Notes: generated by a model from the letters alone, not told the origin. Positions 1-6,612 are shown, counted from the stretch's first letter. The stretch is DNA of 6,987 nt from CAYRZF01 sp964428805 (GCA_964428805.1 CAYRZF010000098.1:1-6987); one strand, 5' to 3'. Made by a program: numbers and translations.

Positions 1-82
1 GGCTCACCCGGCGGATGACCTCGAAGCCCACGAAGGTGGCCAGCAGGAAGACGAACAGCTCGCTCTCGAGGTTAGACGTCAT
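1..82 (-). CDS. pntAB: NAD(P) transhydrogenase alpha subunit part 2, membrane part (partial, 5' end only)
   Basis: Only the first 27 codons are inside the window; the gene continues past the left edge. The visible peptide begins MTSNLESELFVFLLATFVGF and continues EVIRRVS, a hydrophobic first helix ending in the GFEVI.R pattern. This is what I know from the small membrane subunit (PntAB, PntA C-terminal part) of three-subunit proton-translocating transhydrogenases. ATG at 82-80 is preceded by a strong AGGAGG at 96-91 with an 8-nt spacer, which fixes the start. It lies 36 nt downstream of the pntAA stop codon, in the usual order pntAA-pntAB, and pntB would be expected beyond the edge. The protein would form part of the membrane proton channel. 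The identification rests on a short stretch but is strongly supported by the neighbour. Confidence 0.85.
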   Translation of the reverse strand, partial: MTSNLESELFVFLLATFVGFEVIRRVS

Positions 83-90
83 CCGATGGG

Positions 91-96
91 CCTCCT
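91..96 (-). promoter_or_regulatory. Shine-Dalgarno of pntAB
   Basis: On the minus strand, AGGAGG sits 8 nt before the ATG of pntAB, inside the 36-nt gap after the pntAA stop. It is the strongest ribosome binding site in the window. The small membrane subunit is therefore likely translated independently rather than by coupling to pntAA. Confidence 0.75.
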
Positions 97-118
97 CTCT
101 TCTTCACTCCCGGCATGT

Positions 119-1303
119 TCAGGCCTTTGGCGCGGCGTGAGCTTCGAGCGGTGGCAGCCCCAGGACCTCGCGCACGCGCGGGTGGACCACCTCGCCGCCC
201 CGGGTCAGGAGAGTCTCCCGCGTGACCTCGTCCTCCAGGTTCAGCTCCATGGCGCCCGACTTCGCCAGGTGGAGGAAGAACGCCGTGATGTTCCGCGCGT
301 ACATCTGGCTCGCATGGTAGGGCACGGTGCTGGCCAGGTTTACGGGTCCGATGATGGTCACCCCATGTTCGACGACGGTCTCATCGGGGCGGGTCAGCTC
401 GCAGTTGCCGCCCCGCTCGGCGGCCAGGTCCACGATCACCGAGCCGGGCGTCATGCCGCGGACCATCTCCGCCGTGATGAGCACCGGCGCCTTCTTGCCG
501 GGGACCACGGCGGTAGTGATCACCACGTCGCTCTCCACCACCACGCGCGCCATCAGCTCGCGCTGGCGTTGGTAGAAGGCCTCGTCCTGTGCCCGCGCAT
601 AGCCACGTACATCCTCGGCGCCGGCCGCCTCGAGCGGCAACTCGACGAACTTGGCACCCAGACTCTGGACCTGCTCCTTGACCGCCGGCCGGACGTCGTA
701 GGCTGACACCACGCCGCCGAGCCTCCGGGCCGTGGCGATGGCCTGGAGCCCCGCCACCCCGGCGCCGACGACCAGCACCCGCGCGGGTGGAATGGTGCCG
801 GCGGCGGTCGTGAGCATCGGGAACATCTTAGGCAGGGTCGCGGACGCCAGGAGTACCGCCTTGAAGCCGGCCACGGTGGACATGGATGAGAGGGCGTCCA
901 TGTTCTGGGCGCGGGTGATCCGCGGCATGAACTCGATCGCGAAAGCTACGGCGCCGGTGGCGGCGATCTCCTTGACGGTCTGAGGATCTCCCAATGGCCG
1001 GAGGAAAGCAATCAGCGCCAGGCCGGGGCGCAGGAGGTCGAGATCCGCGCGGCCGGTCTTGTCGTTGGCGCCGTGGCCCAGGAGCTGAAAGACCGCGTCC
1101 GCCGAGCCGAAGATCTCGGAGCGAGAGGTGGCGATCCTGGCCCCCTTCTCGACATAGGCCGCGTCGGGGTAGAACGCAGCTTCGCCGGCACCGGACTCCA
1201 CGAGCACCTCCGAGCCGGCCTTGGCGAGGGTGGGGATGACGGCGGGTATAAGGGCGACGCGCCGCTCTCCCGGGAAGCTCTCTTTCGGAACCCCGATGAT
1301 CAT
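119..1303 (-). CDS. pntAA: NAD(P) transhydrogenase alpha subunit part 1 (NAD(H)-binding domain I)
   Basis: Complete protein of 394 aa. It is the cytoplasmic domain I of the proton-translocating transhydrogenase, which moves hydride between NAD(H) and NADP(H) coupled to proton flow. The N-terminus MIIGVPKESFPGERRVALIP is the typical opening of this family, which is related to alanine dehydrogenase. The RAQNMDALSSMS loop (131-142) is the conserved RAQ segment near the nucleotide, and GAGVAG (180-185) is the Rossmann GxGxxG turn, followed by ARRLGGVVSAYDVRP. The length matches the split form, as in Rhodospirillum rubrum, rather than the roughly 510-aa fused E. coli PntA; the membrane part follows as its own gene. 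ATG at 1303 is chosen because it gives the family N-terminus; GGGTGA at 1316-1311 is a modest ribosome binding site. The gene lies 77 nt downstream of the GH57 gene on the same strand. Confidence 0.96.
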   Translation of the reverse strand: MIIGVPKESFPGERRVALIPAVIPTLAKAGSEVLVESGAGEAAFYPDAAYVEKGARIATSRSEIFGSADAVFQLLGHGANDKTGRADLDLLRPGLALIAFLRPLGDPQTVKEIAATGAVAFAIEFMPRITRAQNMDALSSMSTVAGFKAVLLASATLPKMFPMLTTAAGTIPPARVLVVGAGVAGLQAIATARRLGGVVSAYDVRPAVKEQVQSLGAKFVELPLEAAGAEDVRGYARAQDEAFYQRQRELMARVVVESDVVITTAVVPGKKAPVLITAEMVRGMTPGSVIVDLAAERGGNCELTRPDETVVEHGVTIIGPVNLASTVPYHASQMYARNITAFFLHLAKSGAMELNLEDEVTRETLLTRGGEVVHPRVREVLGLPPLEAHAAPKA

Positions 1304-1310
1304 TGCGTCT

Positions 1311-1316
1311 TCACCC
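1311..1316 (-). promoter_or_regulatory. Probable Shine-Dalgarno of pntAA
   Basis: On the minus strand GGGTGA lies 7 nt before the pntAA ATG. The GGTGA part pairs with the 3' end of 16S rRNA, so it supports the ATG at 1303 although the classic AGGAGG core is missing. The rest of the 77-nt gap (1304-1380) shows no convincing terminator or -35/-10 pair, so read-through from the upstream glg genes is plausible. Confidence 0.45.
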
Positions 1317-1380
1317 GGCTGCCGGTAGTGGTCAATGTATTTCCTTCAGGTGTTCGGTGGAGGCGAAAGACGAGCGGTTC

Positions 1381-2847
1381 CTAGAGCGGTGTGAGCTGCA
1401 CGTCCACCTTCGACGGCAGGACGAGCCGCCGGTATACCTGAGGGCCGTCGCCGTACTCGGGGACGTTTGAGGGGGCCGCGGCCAGACGGCGGATGAACTC
1501 TTCCTCGAGACCGGAGAACCCGAGGCTCCCCGCCAACTGCATCGCCCGGGCAGCATACTTGAGCACCTGGACCGCCTCGAGGCCGGAAATGTCGTCGAAG
1601 AACCACCCGCAAGACGTGAACATGAGGAGGCGGTGGCATTGAAGTTCCAGGAGCTTGAGCGCCTCCGCTTCGTGGAAGGAGTCCAGCGGACTACGCTGGT
1701 GCCCGTGGAAGAACTCGGCCTTCGAATCCTTGGAGCGGTCAAGGATGACGTGGATGTAGTCGTCGCGGGCCGCCCACGGATCCTTCAGCAGTTTCCCGAG
1801 CCGCACCTCGTAGAACAGGTCGAGCTCGTCCCTGAGCCAGTCCATGGTGTCGCGGAGCGGAGCTCGCCAGCGCTGGTGCCAGTCGGGATGACCCACCCGG
1901 CAGCCGCAGTCTGACCGCCAGCGCTCCACCCCGTGGGCGCAGCTCCACGAGGTCCGCTCGATGATCTCGACCTCGTGGGTCGGGGGGTGGGCCGCCAGGA
2001 AGGCGCCGTAGTTGGTCAGGCTGACGTTTCCCTCGCGCTCGATTTTCTCGAGCGCAGCCGCCAGAGCCCTGTGGCCGAAGCGGTGATGATGCCCGTAGGA
2101 TTCGCCGTCGGTGGCGACATGGACGAGCTGGGGCGTGGTGCGATCCGGCGAGAAGCCCCCCACGAGCCGGGCCCTCAGTGTTTCTCCCTGGGCCAGCGCG
2201 CCCTCGAAGGCGATGGCCCGAGAGATGGGGGCGTCGAAAAAGAAGAGGGCCAGGCTGCGGCCGCTGCCGCAGGTATAGTGGTAGGCCTGGCTCGGATCGA
2301 TTTGCCCTCCCGTCACGTCCTTCCACTGGCCATTCGGAGCCGGTCGAACCCGCCGGGCCTGCCGGGGAGCCAGGATCGTGAACTTGAGATCGCTCTCCGC
2401 CAGGACGTCGAGGGTCTCGTTGTCCGCCGCCGTCTCGGGCAGCCACATCCCCTCCGGTTCGCGCCCGAATCGGTGGCGGAAGTCCTCGATCCCCCAGCGG
2501 ACCTGAGTGACCTTGTCCCTTCGCGTGGCCAGCGGCATGATCAGGTGGTTGTACGCCTGGGCGAGGGCGTTCCCGTGCCCCCCGCGCTCGCCTCGGCTGG
2601 CGCGATCGGCCTGAAGGATGCTCGCGTAGGTCTCCGGATGCTGGCTCTCGAGCCAGGAGAGCAGGGTGGGGCCGAAGTTGAAGGAGATCCTCTTGAGGTT
2701 GCGGCTGTTCGGCGCGTAGCACTCCGCGGTGATCCGCTCGTTCCAGTCGTGGAAGGGGACGGCCCCATCCTCCGCCTCCACCCTGCCGAGCCACGGGTTC
2801 TCCCGGGGAGGCTGGTAGAAGTGGCCGTGCACCGTCAGGAACTTCAC
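1381..2847 (-). CDS. GH57-family glycoside hydrolase with a C-terminally truncated DUF3536 region
   Basis: With the GTG start at 2847 the protein has 488 aa. The N-terminus VHGHFYQPPRENPW (6-19) is GH57 motif 1. WLPETA (135-140) carries the probable nucleophile Glu138. ATDGESYGHHHRFGH (245-259) carries the probable acid/base Asp247. The segment from about 300 onward (WSCAHGVERW, DPWAARDDYI, TSCGWFFDDISG) matches the region leading into DUF3536. GH57 enzymes act on alpha-glucans as amylases, 4-alpha-glucanotransferases or branching enzymes; the activity of the DUF3536 type is not established as far as I know. GTG is preferred because it begins right before motif 1 and overlaps the glgC stop as GTGA; sequence further upstream in this frame only shadows glgC. 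As I remember them, relatives run to about 700-800 aa and continue after the K..VDL position; here the protein stops after KVDVQLTPL. It is probably truncated but may be functional, since both catalytic motifs are intact. Confidence 0.88.
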   Translation of the reverse strand: MKFLTVHGHFYQPPRENPWLGRVEAEDGAVPFHDWNERITAECYAPNSRNLKRISFNFGPTLLSWLESQHPETYASILQADRASRGERGGHGNALAQAYNHLIMPLATRRDKVTQVRWGIEDFRHRFGREPEGMWLPETAADNETLDVLAESDLKFTILAPRQARRVRPAPNGQWKDVTGGQIDPSQAYHYTCGSGRSLALFFFDAPISRAIAFEGALAQGETLRARLVGGFSPDRTTPQLVHVATDGESYGHHHRFGHRALAAALEKIEREGNVSLTNYGAFLAAHPPTHEVEIIERTSWSCAHGVERWRSDCGCRVGHPDWHQRWRAPLRDTMDWLRDELDLFYEVRLGKLLKDPWAARDDYIHVILDRSKDSKAEFFHGHQRSPLDSFHEAEALKLLELQCHRLLMFTSCGWFFDDISGLEAVQVLKYAARAMQLAGSLGFSGLEEEFIRRLAAAPSNVPEYGDGPQVYRRLVLPSKVDVQLTPL

Positions 2848-4082
2848 GGCTCCTCGATGCCCCTGACGAACTCGCGCCGGCCGCCCCGCGGGATGACCAC
2901 GAGGCCGGCGGGATCCACGTGGTAGTGCTCCCGGTCCGCCTTGGGGTCCAGGCCGATCTCCTTCCCGGTGCCGATGATGTTGAAGCGGTCCACGATGACG
3001 CGGCGGAGACAGGCGCCCTTGCCCACCGAGGTGAAGTCCATGATGATCGAGTCCTCGATCACGGCCCCTTCGTTCACCCAGACGCCCCGGCCGAGGATCG
3101 AGTTGCGGATGGTGGCGCGCTTGATCAGGCACCCCTCGCTGATCTGGGCATTGTCGATGTCGCCCCCGACGATCCGGGCCGACGGGCCCTGATAGTGGCC
3201 GCTCCGGATCGGCCAGTGGCGGTTATCGAGGTCGAAGCGCGGGTCCTCCCCCAGGAGGTCCATGTGGGCCCGCCAGTAGGTCTCGAGCGTCCCCACGTCC
3301 CGCCAGTACCCCGACTCCTCGTAGGGCTTGAGCCCCGGCACCTCGTTTTGCTGGAAGTCGTAGGCGAAGACGCGGGCGGTGGGGAAGAGGGCGGGGATGA
3401 TCGTTTTGCCGAAGTCGTGATCGGTCGGGCGCTGGGCGTCGGCCAGCAGGGCCTCGACCAGAGCTTTCCGAGAGAAGAGGTAGTTCCCCATGCTGGCGTA
3501 GGCACGGCTCGGGTCCTTCGGCATCGGGCGGGGCGCGGCTGGCTTTTCCACGAAGTTGACGACGCGGCTCGATCCATCCACCTCGAGGACGCCGAACTCC
3601 CCCGCGTCGGCGAGCGGGACCGGGCGGGCCGCCACCGAGACGTCGGCCTCGCGCTCGCGATGGAAGGCCACCATCTGGTTCACGTCCATCCGGTAGATGT
3701 GATCGGCCCCGAACACGGCCACCAGGTCGGGGTTGAAGTCCTCGACGAGGTTCAGGTTTTGAAGCACCGCGTCGGCGCTCCCGCGGTACCACATCTCCCC
3801 GAGGCGCATCTGGGGCGGGACCACGTTGATGAAGTGGTCCGGGACGAGGCCGCCGGTGCGCCAGGACGCCCGGAGGTGCTCGATGAGCGATTGGGGTTTG
3901 TACTGGACGAGCACGTAGAGCGAGAGGATCCCCGAATTGACGAAGTTGGAGAGCACGAAGTCCGCGATCCGGAAGCGGCCGCCGAAGGGGACCGCCGGCT
4001 TCGTGCGGTCTCGGGTCAGGGGGTAGAGGCGTTTGCCCATTCCGCCGGCCAGGATCATCGCCAGGATGCGCTCGCGTGGCAT
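2844..4082 (-). CDS. glgC: Glucose-1-phosphate adenylyltransferase (ADP-glucose pyrophosphorylase)
   Basis: Complete, 412 aa, the usual length for bacterial GlgC. It makes ADP-glucose and pyrophosphate from ATP and glucose-1-phosphate, the committed step of glycogen synthesis. Visible motifs: nucleotide-binding LAGGMGKRLYPLT (11-23) and KPAVPFGG (28-35), WYRGSADAV (98-106), GADHIYRMD (125-133, Asp127 the likely catalytic Asp), FVEKP (177-181, with the sugar-phosphate-binding Lys180), DFGKTIIP (223-230) and GYWRDVGTLETYW (258-270). A left-handed beta-helix follows from about 300 to 370, with hexapeptide-like repeats such as NAQISEGCLIKRATIRNSIL. ATG at 4082 is 2 nt after the glgB stop and gives the normal short lead before the nucleotide loop; no good Shine-Dalgarno is visible, which suggests translational coupling to glgB. 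Its stop overlaps the next gene's start by 4 nt. Allosteric control is usual in the family, but the effector type cannot be read from this sequence. Confidence 0.97.
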   Translation of the reverse strand: MPRERILAMILAGGMGKRLYPLTRDRTKPAVPFGGRFRIADFVLSNFVNSGILSLYVLVQYKPQSLIEHLRASWRTGGLVPDHFINVVPPQMRLGEMWYRGSADAVLQNLNLVEDFNPDLVAVFGADHIYRMDVNQMVAFHREREADVSVAARPVPLADAGEFGVLEVDGSSRVVNFVEKPAAPRPMPKDPSRAYASMGNYLFSRKALVEALLADAQRPTDHDFGKTIIPALFPTARVFAYDFQQNEVPGLKPYEESGYWRDVGTLETYWRAHMDLLGEDPRFDLDNRHWPIRSGHYQGPSARIVGGDIDNAQISEGCLIKRATIRNSILGRGVWVNEGAVIEDSIIMDFTSVGKGACLRRVIVDRFNIIGTGKEIGLDPKADREHYHVDPAGLVVIPRGGRREFVRGIEEP

Positions 4083-4084
4083 CG

Positions 4085-6379
4085 TCAGTCTCGGGAAGGC
4101 TGGAGGATGAGCGTGGCGAGCGGCGGCAGGATGAGCACCAGCGAGTGAGGCTGGCCCTGGCATGCCGTCGGATCGGTCCAGGCGCCCCCCGGGTTTCCCA
4201 GGTTGCTCCCGCCGTAGAGGTCGGCGTCGGTGTTCAGCAGCTCCCGGTAGTGGCCCGCCCGTGGCACGCCGACGCGGTAGCCGTGGCGCGGGACCGGCGT
4301 GAAGTTCGAGACGAAGAGCACGAAATCCGCCGGGTCTTTGGCCCGGCGCACGAAGGAAACCACGCCCTGCTCCCAGTCGCTGCAGTCGATCCACTGAAAG
4401 CCGGCGGGGTCGAAGTCCACCTGGTGGAGCGCCCCTTCGCGCCGGTAGAGCCGGTTCAGATCCTGGACCAGGCGCTTCAGGCCCGCGTGGTGCGGACCCA
4501 TTTCCAGCAAATGCCAATCGAGGCTTTCCTCATGGTTCCATTCGCGCGTCTCCCCGAATTCGCCCCCCATGAACAGGAGCTTCTTGCCCGGGTGACCGTA
4601 CATGAACGCGTAGAAGAGGCGCAGGTTGGCGAATTTCTGCCAGTCGTCCCCCGGCATCTTCTGGTGCAGCGATCCCTTGCCGTGCACCACCTCGTCGTGG
4701 GAGAGGGGGAGGACGAAGTTCTCGTGCCAGGCGTAGAGGAACCCGAAGGTGAGCTGGTTGTGGTGGTACTTGCGGTGGACCGGGTCCCGGCTCATGTAGT
4801 CCAGCAGGTCGTGCATCCAGCCCATGTTCCACTTGAAGCCGAACCCCAGGCCGCCCACATAGGTCGAGCGCGAGACCATCGGCCAGGCGGTGGACTCCTC
4901 CGCGATGGTCATGATCCCCGGATGATACTGATAGGCCACTTCGTTGAAGCGCTTGAGGAAGGCGATGGCCTCCAGGTTTTCGTTCCCGCCGAACCGGTTC
5001 GGGATCCATTCACCGGGCTTGCGCCCGTAGTCCAGGTAGAGCATCGACGCCACCGCGTCCACGCGCAGCCCGTCGAGGTGATAGCGCTCGAGCCAGTAGA
5101 GACCGTTGCCGATCAGGAAGTTGGCCACTTCGTTGCGTCCGTAATTGAACACGAGCGTCCCCCAGTCAGGGTGCTCGCGCTGGCGCGGGTCATCATGCTC
5201 GTAGAGGTGGGTCCCGTCGAAGTACACGAGCCCGTGAGGGTCGCGGGGGAAGTGAGCCGGCACCCAGTCCAGGATGACCCCGATCCCGCGCTGATGGAAG
5301 TAGTCAACGAAGTACATGAAGTCCCGGGGGAGGCCGTAGCGGCGAGTCGGGGCGAAGCAGCCGATGGTCTGATAGCCCCAGGAGCCGTAGAACGGATGCT
5401 CCATCACCGGCAGCAGCTCGACGTGGGTGTAGCCCATCTCCTGGACGTAGGCGGCCAGTTTGGGAGCCAGCTCCCGGTAGGTGAGAAAGCGGTTGCCCTC
5501 CTCGGGCACGCGCATCCAGGATCCCAGGTGCACCTCGTAGATGGCGATGGGGCTGTCGAAGCTGTTCCGCGGAGCCCGATTCGCCATCCAGTGCTCATCC
5601 CCCCATTCATAGCCCTCAAGCGTACACACTACCGAGGCCGTGCGGGGCGTCTCGGGCTCAAACGCGAAGGCGTAAGGGTCGGCTTTGAGGGCGAGGAGTT
5701 CTCCCGAGCGGGAGCGGATCTCGAACTTGTACCGCGCGCCTTCGCCGAGACCGGGGATGAAGATGTCCCAGATGCCGTTGCCGGGATGACAGCGCATCGG
5801 ATGGCGCCGGCCGTCCCACTGATTGAAGTCGCCGACGACGCTGACCCGCCGCGCGTTGGGGGCCCACACCGCGAACGCGACGCCCTCCACTCCGTCCACC
5901 ACGCGAGGGTGGGCGCCGAGCTTCTCATAGGCCTTGTAGTGCGTGCCCTCCCCCAGCAGGTGCAGGTCGTAGTCGCTCAAAGTGGACGGGAAGCGATAGG
6001 GGTCGTCGAACTCCCAAACCCGTCCCTGCGAATCGACGGTTTCCAGCCGGTAGACGAAGGGCTCGCTCCCCTTCGGGAAGCGCGCTTCGAAGAGACCGTC
6101 CGCGTGGATGCGCTCCATGGGCTGGGGGCCGGTACGGGCGCGAGGGCGGCCATCGGAGGGAGGTCCGGACGGGCTGCGAGGGATCACCCGCGCCGCCTCG
6201 GCGAACGGGAGGAAGGCGCGGACAGCCAGGCCCGCATCGGCGGCAAGGGGATGCGGCCCCAGGATGGCGAAGGGGTTGCTGTGGTCACCCCGGATGATGG
6301 CCTGGATATCCGAGGGGGAGAGAATCACGGTTTCTAGCAGGGGTGCCTCCAAGTCTTCCGGATCATTACACATTATCAC
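4085..6379 (-). CDS. glgB: 1,4-alpha-glucan branching enzyme (GH13)
   Basis: Complete, 764 aa from the GTG at 6379 (762 from the ATG at 6373). It cuts alpha-1,4 chains and rejoins them as alpha-1,6 branches. The order is: an N-terminal domain with DDPYRF (125-130); the CBM48 domain with FAVWAPNARRVSVVGDFNQW (169-188) and KADPYAF (232-238); the GH13 barrel with YEVHLGSW (281-288); GLRVDAVASM (437-446, nucleophile Asp441); IAEES (492-496, acid/base Glu494); LSHDEVVHGK (559-568, Asp562); and a C-terminal all-beta domain ending in LPPLATL. These three residues match E. coli Asp405, Glu458 and Asp526 with a constant offset of 36. Part of the extra length is a Pro/Arg/Ser-rich stretch at about 66-88. 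The start is uncertain: neither GTG nor ATG has a Shine-Dalgarno, and a later GTG at 6328 would still leave the family N-terminus complete. It is the first gene of the minus-strand glg unit. Confidence 0.97.
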   Translation of the reverse strand: MIMCNDPEDLEAPLLETVILSPSDIQAIIRGDHSNPFAILGPHPLAADAGLAVRAFLPFAEAARVIPRSPSGPPSDGRPRARTGPQPMERIHADGLFEARFPKGSEPFVYRLETVDSQGRVWEFDDPYRFPSTLSDYDLHLLGEGTHYKAYEKLGAHPRVVDGVEGVAFAVWAPNARRVSVVGDFNQWDGRRHPMRCHPGNGIWDIFIPGLGEGARYKFEIRSRSGELLALKADPYAFAFEPETPRTASVVCTLEGYEWGDEHWMANRAPRNSFDSPIAIYEVHLGSWMRVPEEGNRFLTYRELAPKLAAYVQEMGYTHVELLPVMEHPFYGSWGYQTIGCFAPTRRYGLPRDFMYFVDYFHQRGIGVILDWVPAHFPRDPHGLVYFDGTHLYEHDDPRQREHPDWGTLVFNYGRNEVANFLIGNGLYWLERYHLDGLRVDAVASMLYLDYGRKPGEWIPNRFGGNENLEAIAFLKRFNEVAYQYHPGIMTIAEESTAWPMVSRSTYVGGLGFGFKWNMGWMHDLLDYMSRDPVHRKYHHNQLTFGFLYAWHENFVLPLSHDEVVHGKGSLHQKMPGDDWQKFANLRLFYAFMYGHPGKKLLFMGGEFGETREWNHEESLDWHLLEMGPHHAGLKRLVQDLNRLYRREGALHQVDFDPAGFQWIDCSDWEQGVVSFVRRAKDPADFVLFVSNFTPVPRHGYRVGVPRAGHYRELLNTDADLYGGSNLGNPGGAWTDPTACQGQPHSLVLILPPLATLILQPSRD

Positions 6380-6380
6380 A
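6372..6380 (-). promoter_or_regulatory. Possible extended -10 element overlapping the glgB start
   Basis: On the minus strand TGTGATAAT resembles an extended -10 box (TGn plus a TATAAT-like hexamer, 5 of 6). No -35 hexamer stands out at 16-18 nt upstream. If it is used, transcription would begin near 6365, downstream of the GTG at 6379 and the ATG at 6373, and glgB would have to start later. Such a short AT-rich motif can arise by chance, so this is a weak call. Confidence 0.2.
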
Positions 6381-6474
6381 GGTGGGCGCCGTCACGGAGC
6401 GACGGGCGTACCCGAGGGCCGAGGAGCAGCGAGGTTGAGCGTGACGGTCTTCTTGGGGCCAGGGATGCTCGTCA

Positions 6475-6508
6475 TGGGGCGGAGATGCCCCACTCGGGCC
6501 CGGCGAGT
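6475..6508. repeat. Two adjacent inverted repeats in the divergent spacer
   Basis: The first is TGGGGC (6475-6480) with GCCCCA (6487-6492), a perfect 6-bp arm pair with a 6-nt spacer. The second is ACTCG (6492-6496) with CGAGT (6504-6508) around GGCCCGG, and it also contains the palindrome CGGGCCCG (6495-6502). There is no T-run beside them, so they do not look like intrinsic terminators. Their centres lie about 70 to 86 nt upstream of the transcription start predicted from the sigma-54 element, where an activator would be expected to bind. The short arms in GC-rich DNA keep confidence low. Confidence 0.3.
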
Positions 6509-6543
6509 CCTTCGTAACCTGTTGAATTCTTGCCGCTTGGCCC

Positions 6544-6559
6544 TGGCATTGCGGTTGCT
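6544..6559 (+). promoter_or_regulatory. Sigma-54 (RpoN) -24/-12 promoter for the CBS-domain gene
   Basis: TGGCAT, a 5-nt spacer and TTGCT match the RpoN consensus TGGCAC-N5-TTGCW at all but one consensus position. The invariant GG (6545-6546) and GC (6557-6558) are exactly 10 nt apart. The element lies in the spacer, is followed by an AT-rich stretch (about 6555-6580) that stands out in this GC-rich DNA, and points at the CBS gene. The predicted start is near 6570, giving a leader of about 53 nt. Weaker sigma-70-like pairs can be drawn in the same stretch, such as TTGCTA (6555-6560) with TATACA (6577-6582), so the sigma class needs experimental proof. Confidence 0.5.
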
Positions 6560-6612
6560 ATCTTCTAAATCATTCTTATACAGGGGAGGAGTATCGGGAA
6601 ACATCGAAGGAT

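Noticed and set aside
86..706. Plus-strand frame of 206 codons opposite pntAA
   Set aside because: Antisense shadow of pntAA; His/Arg-rich translation without any domain.
1315..1325. Hairpin CCGG-CTG-CCGG before pntAA as a terminator
   Set aside because: Only 4 bp of stem, a 3-nt loop and no T-run on either strand.
1300..1335. Short TTG-started leader ORF of 11 codons ending in a TGA that overlaps the pntAA ATG
   Set aside because: An AAGGA-like site precedes it and the overlap is suggestive, but an 11-codon frame with a rare start is easily produced by chance and has no recognisable attenuator structure.
1933..2925. Plus-strand frame of 330 codons opposite the GH57 gene, and a 351-codon minus-strand frame at 1739-2794
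   Set aside because: Both overlap the GH57 coding region in other frames; their translations are Arg/Gly/Pro-rich and lack family motifs, while the GH57 frame carries catalytic motifs.
2848..3132. N-terminal extension of the GH57 frame upstream of the GTG at 2847
   Set aside because: This part runs over glgC in another frame and looks like an out-of-frame translation; the conserved GH57 N-terminus begins right after the GTG.
2919..4148. Plus-strand frame of 409 codons opposite glgC
   Set aside because: Antisense shadow of glgC, with no domain-like motifs and no ribosome binding site that would support it.
4083..4517. N-terminal extension of the glgC frame into glgB
   Set aside because: It overlaps the end of glgB and is low-complexity; the ATG at 4082 gives the normal GlgC N-terminus.
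4076..6337. Very long plus-strand open frame (753 codons) opposite glgB
   Set aside because: It is fully antisense to a branching enzyme with all catalytic motifs. Long antisense frames are common in GC-rich DNA because stop codons are rare, and the translation shows no recognisable domain.
6389..6447. 8-bp inverted repeat CCGTCACG (6389-6396) / CGTGACGG (6440-6447)
   Set aside because: One such 8-bp pair is expected by chance at this distance in a spacer of about 250 nt.
6392..6475. 27-codon minus-strand ORF upstream of glgB
   Set aside because: No ribosome binding site before its ATG; its longer form runs antisense through the CBS gene, so it is most likely chance.
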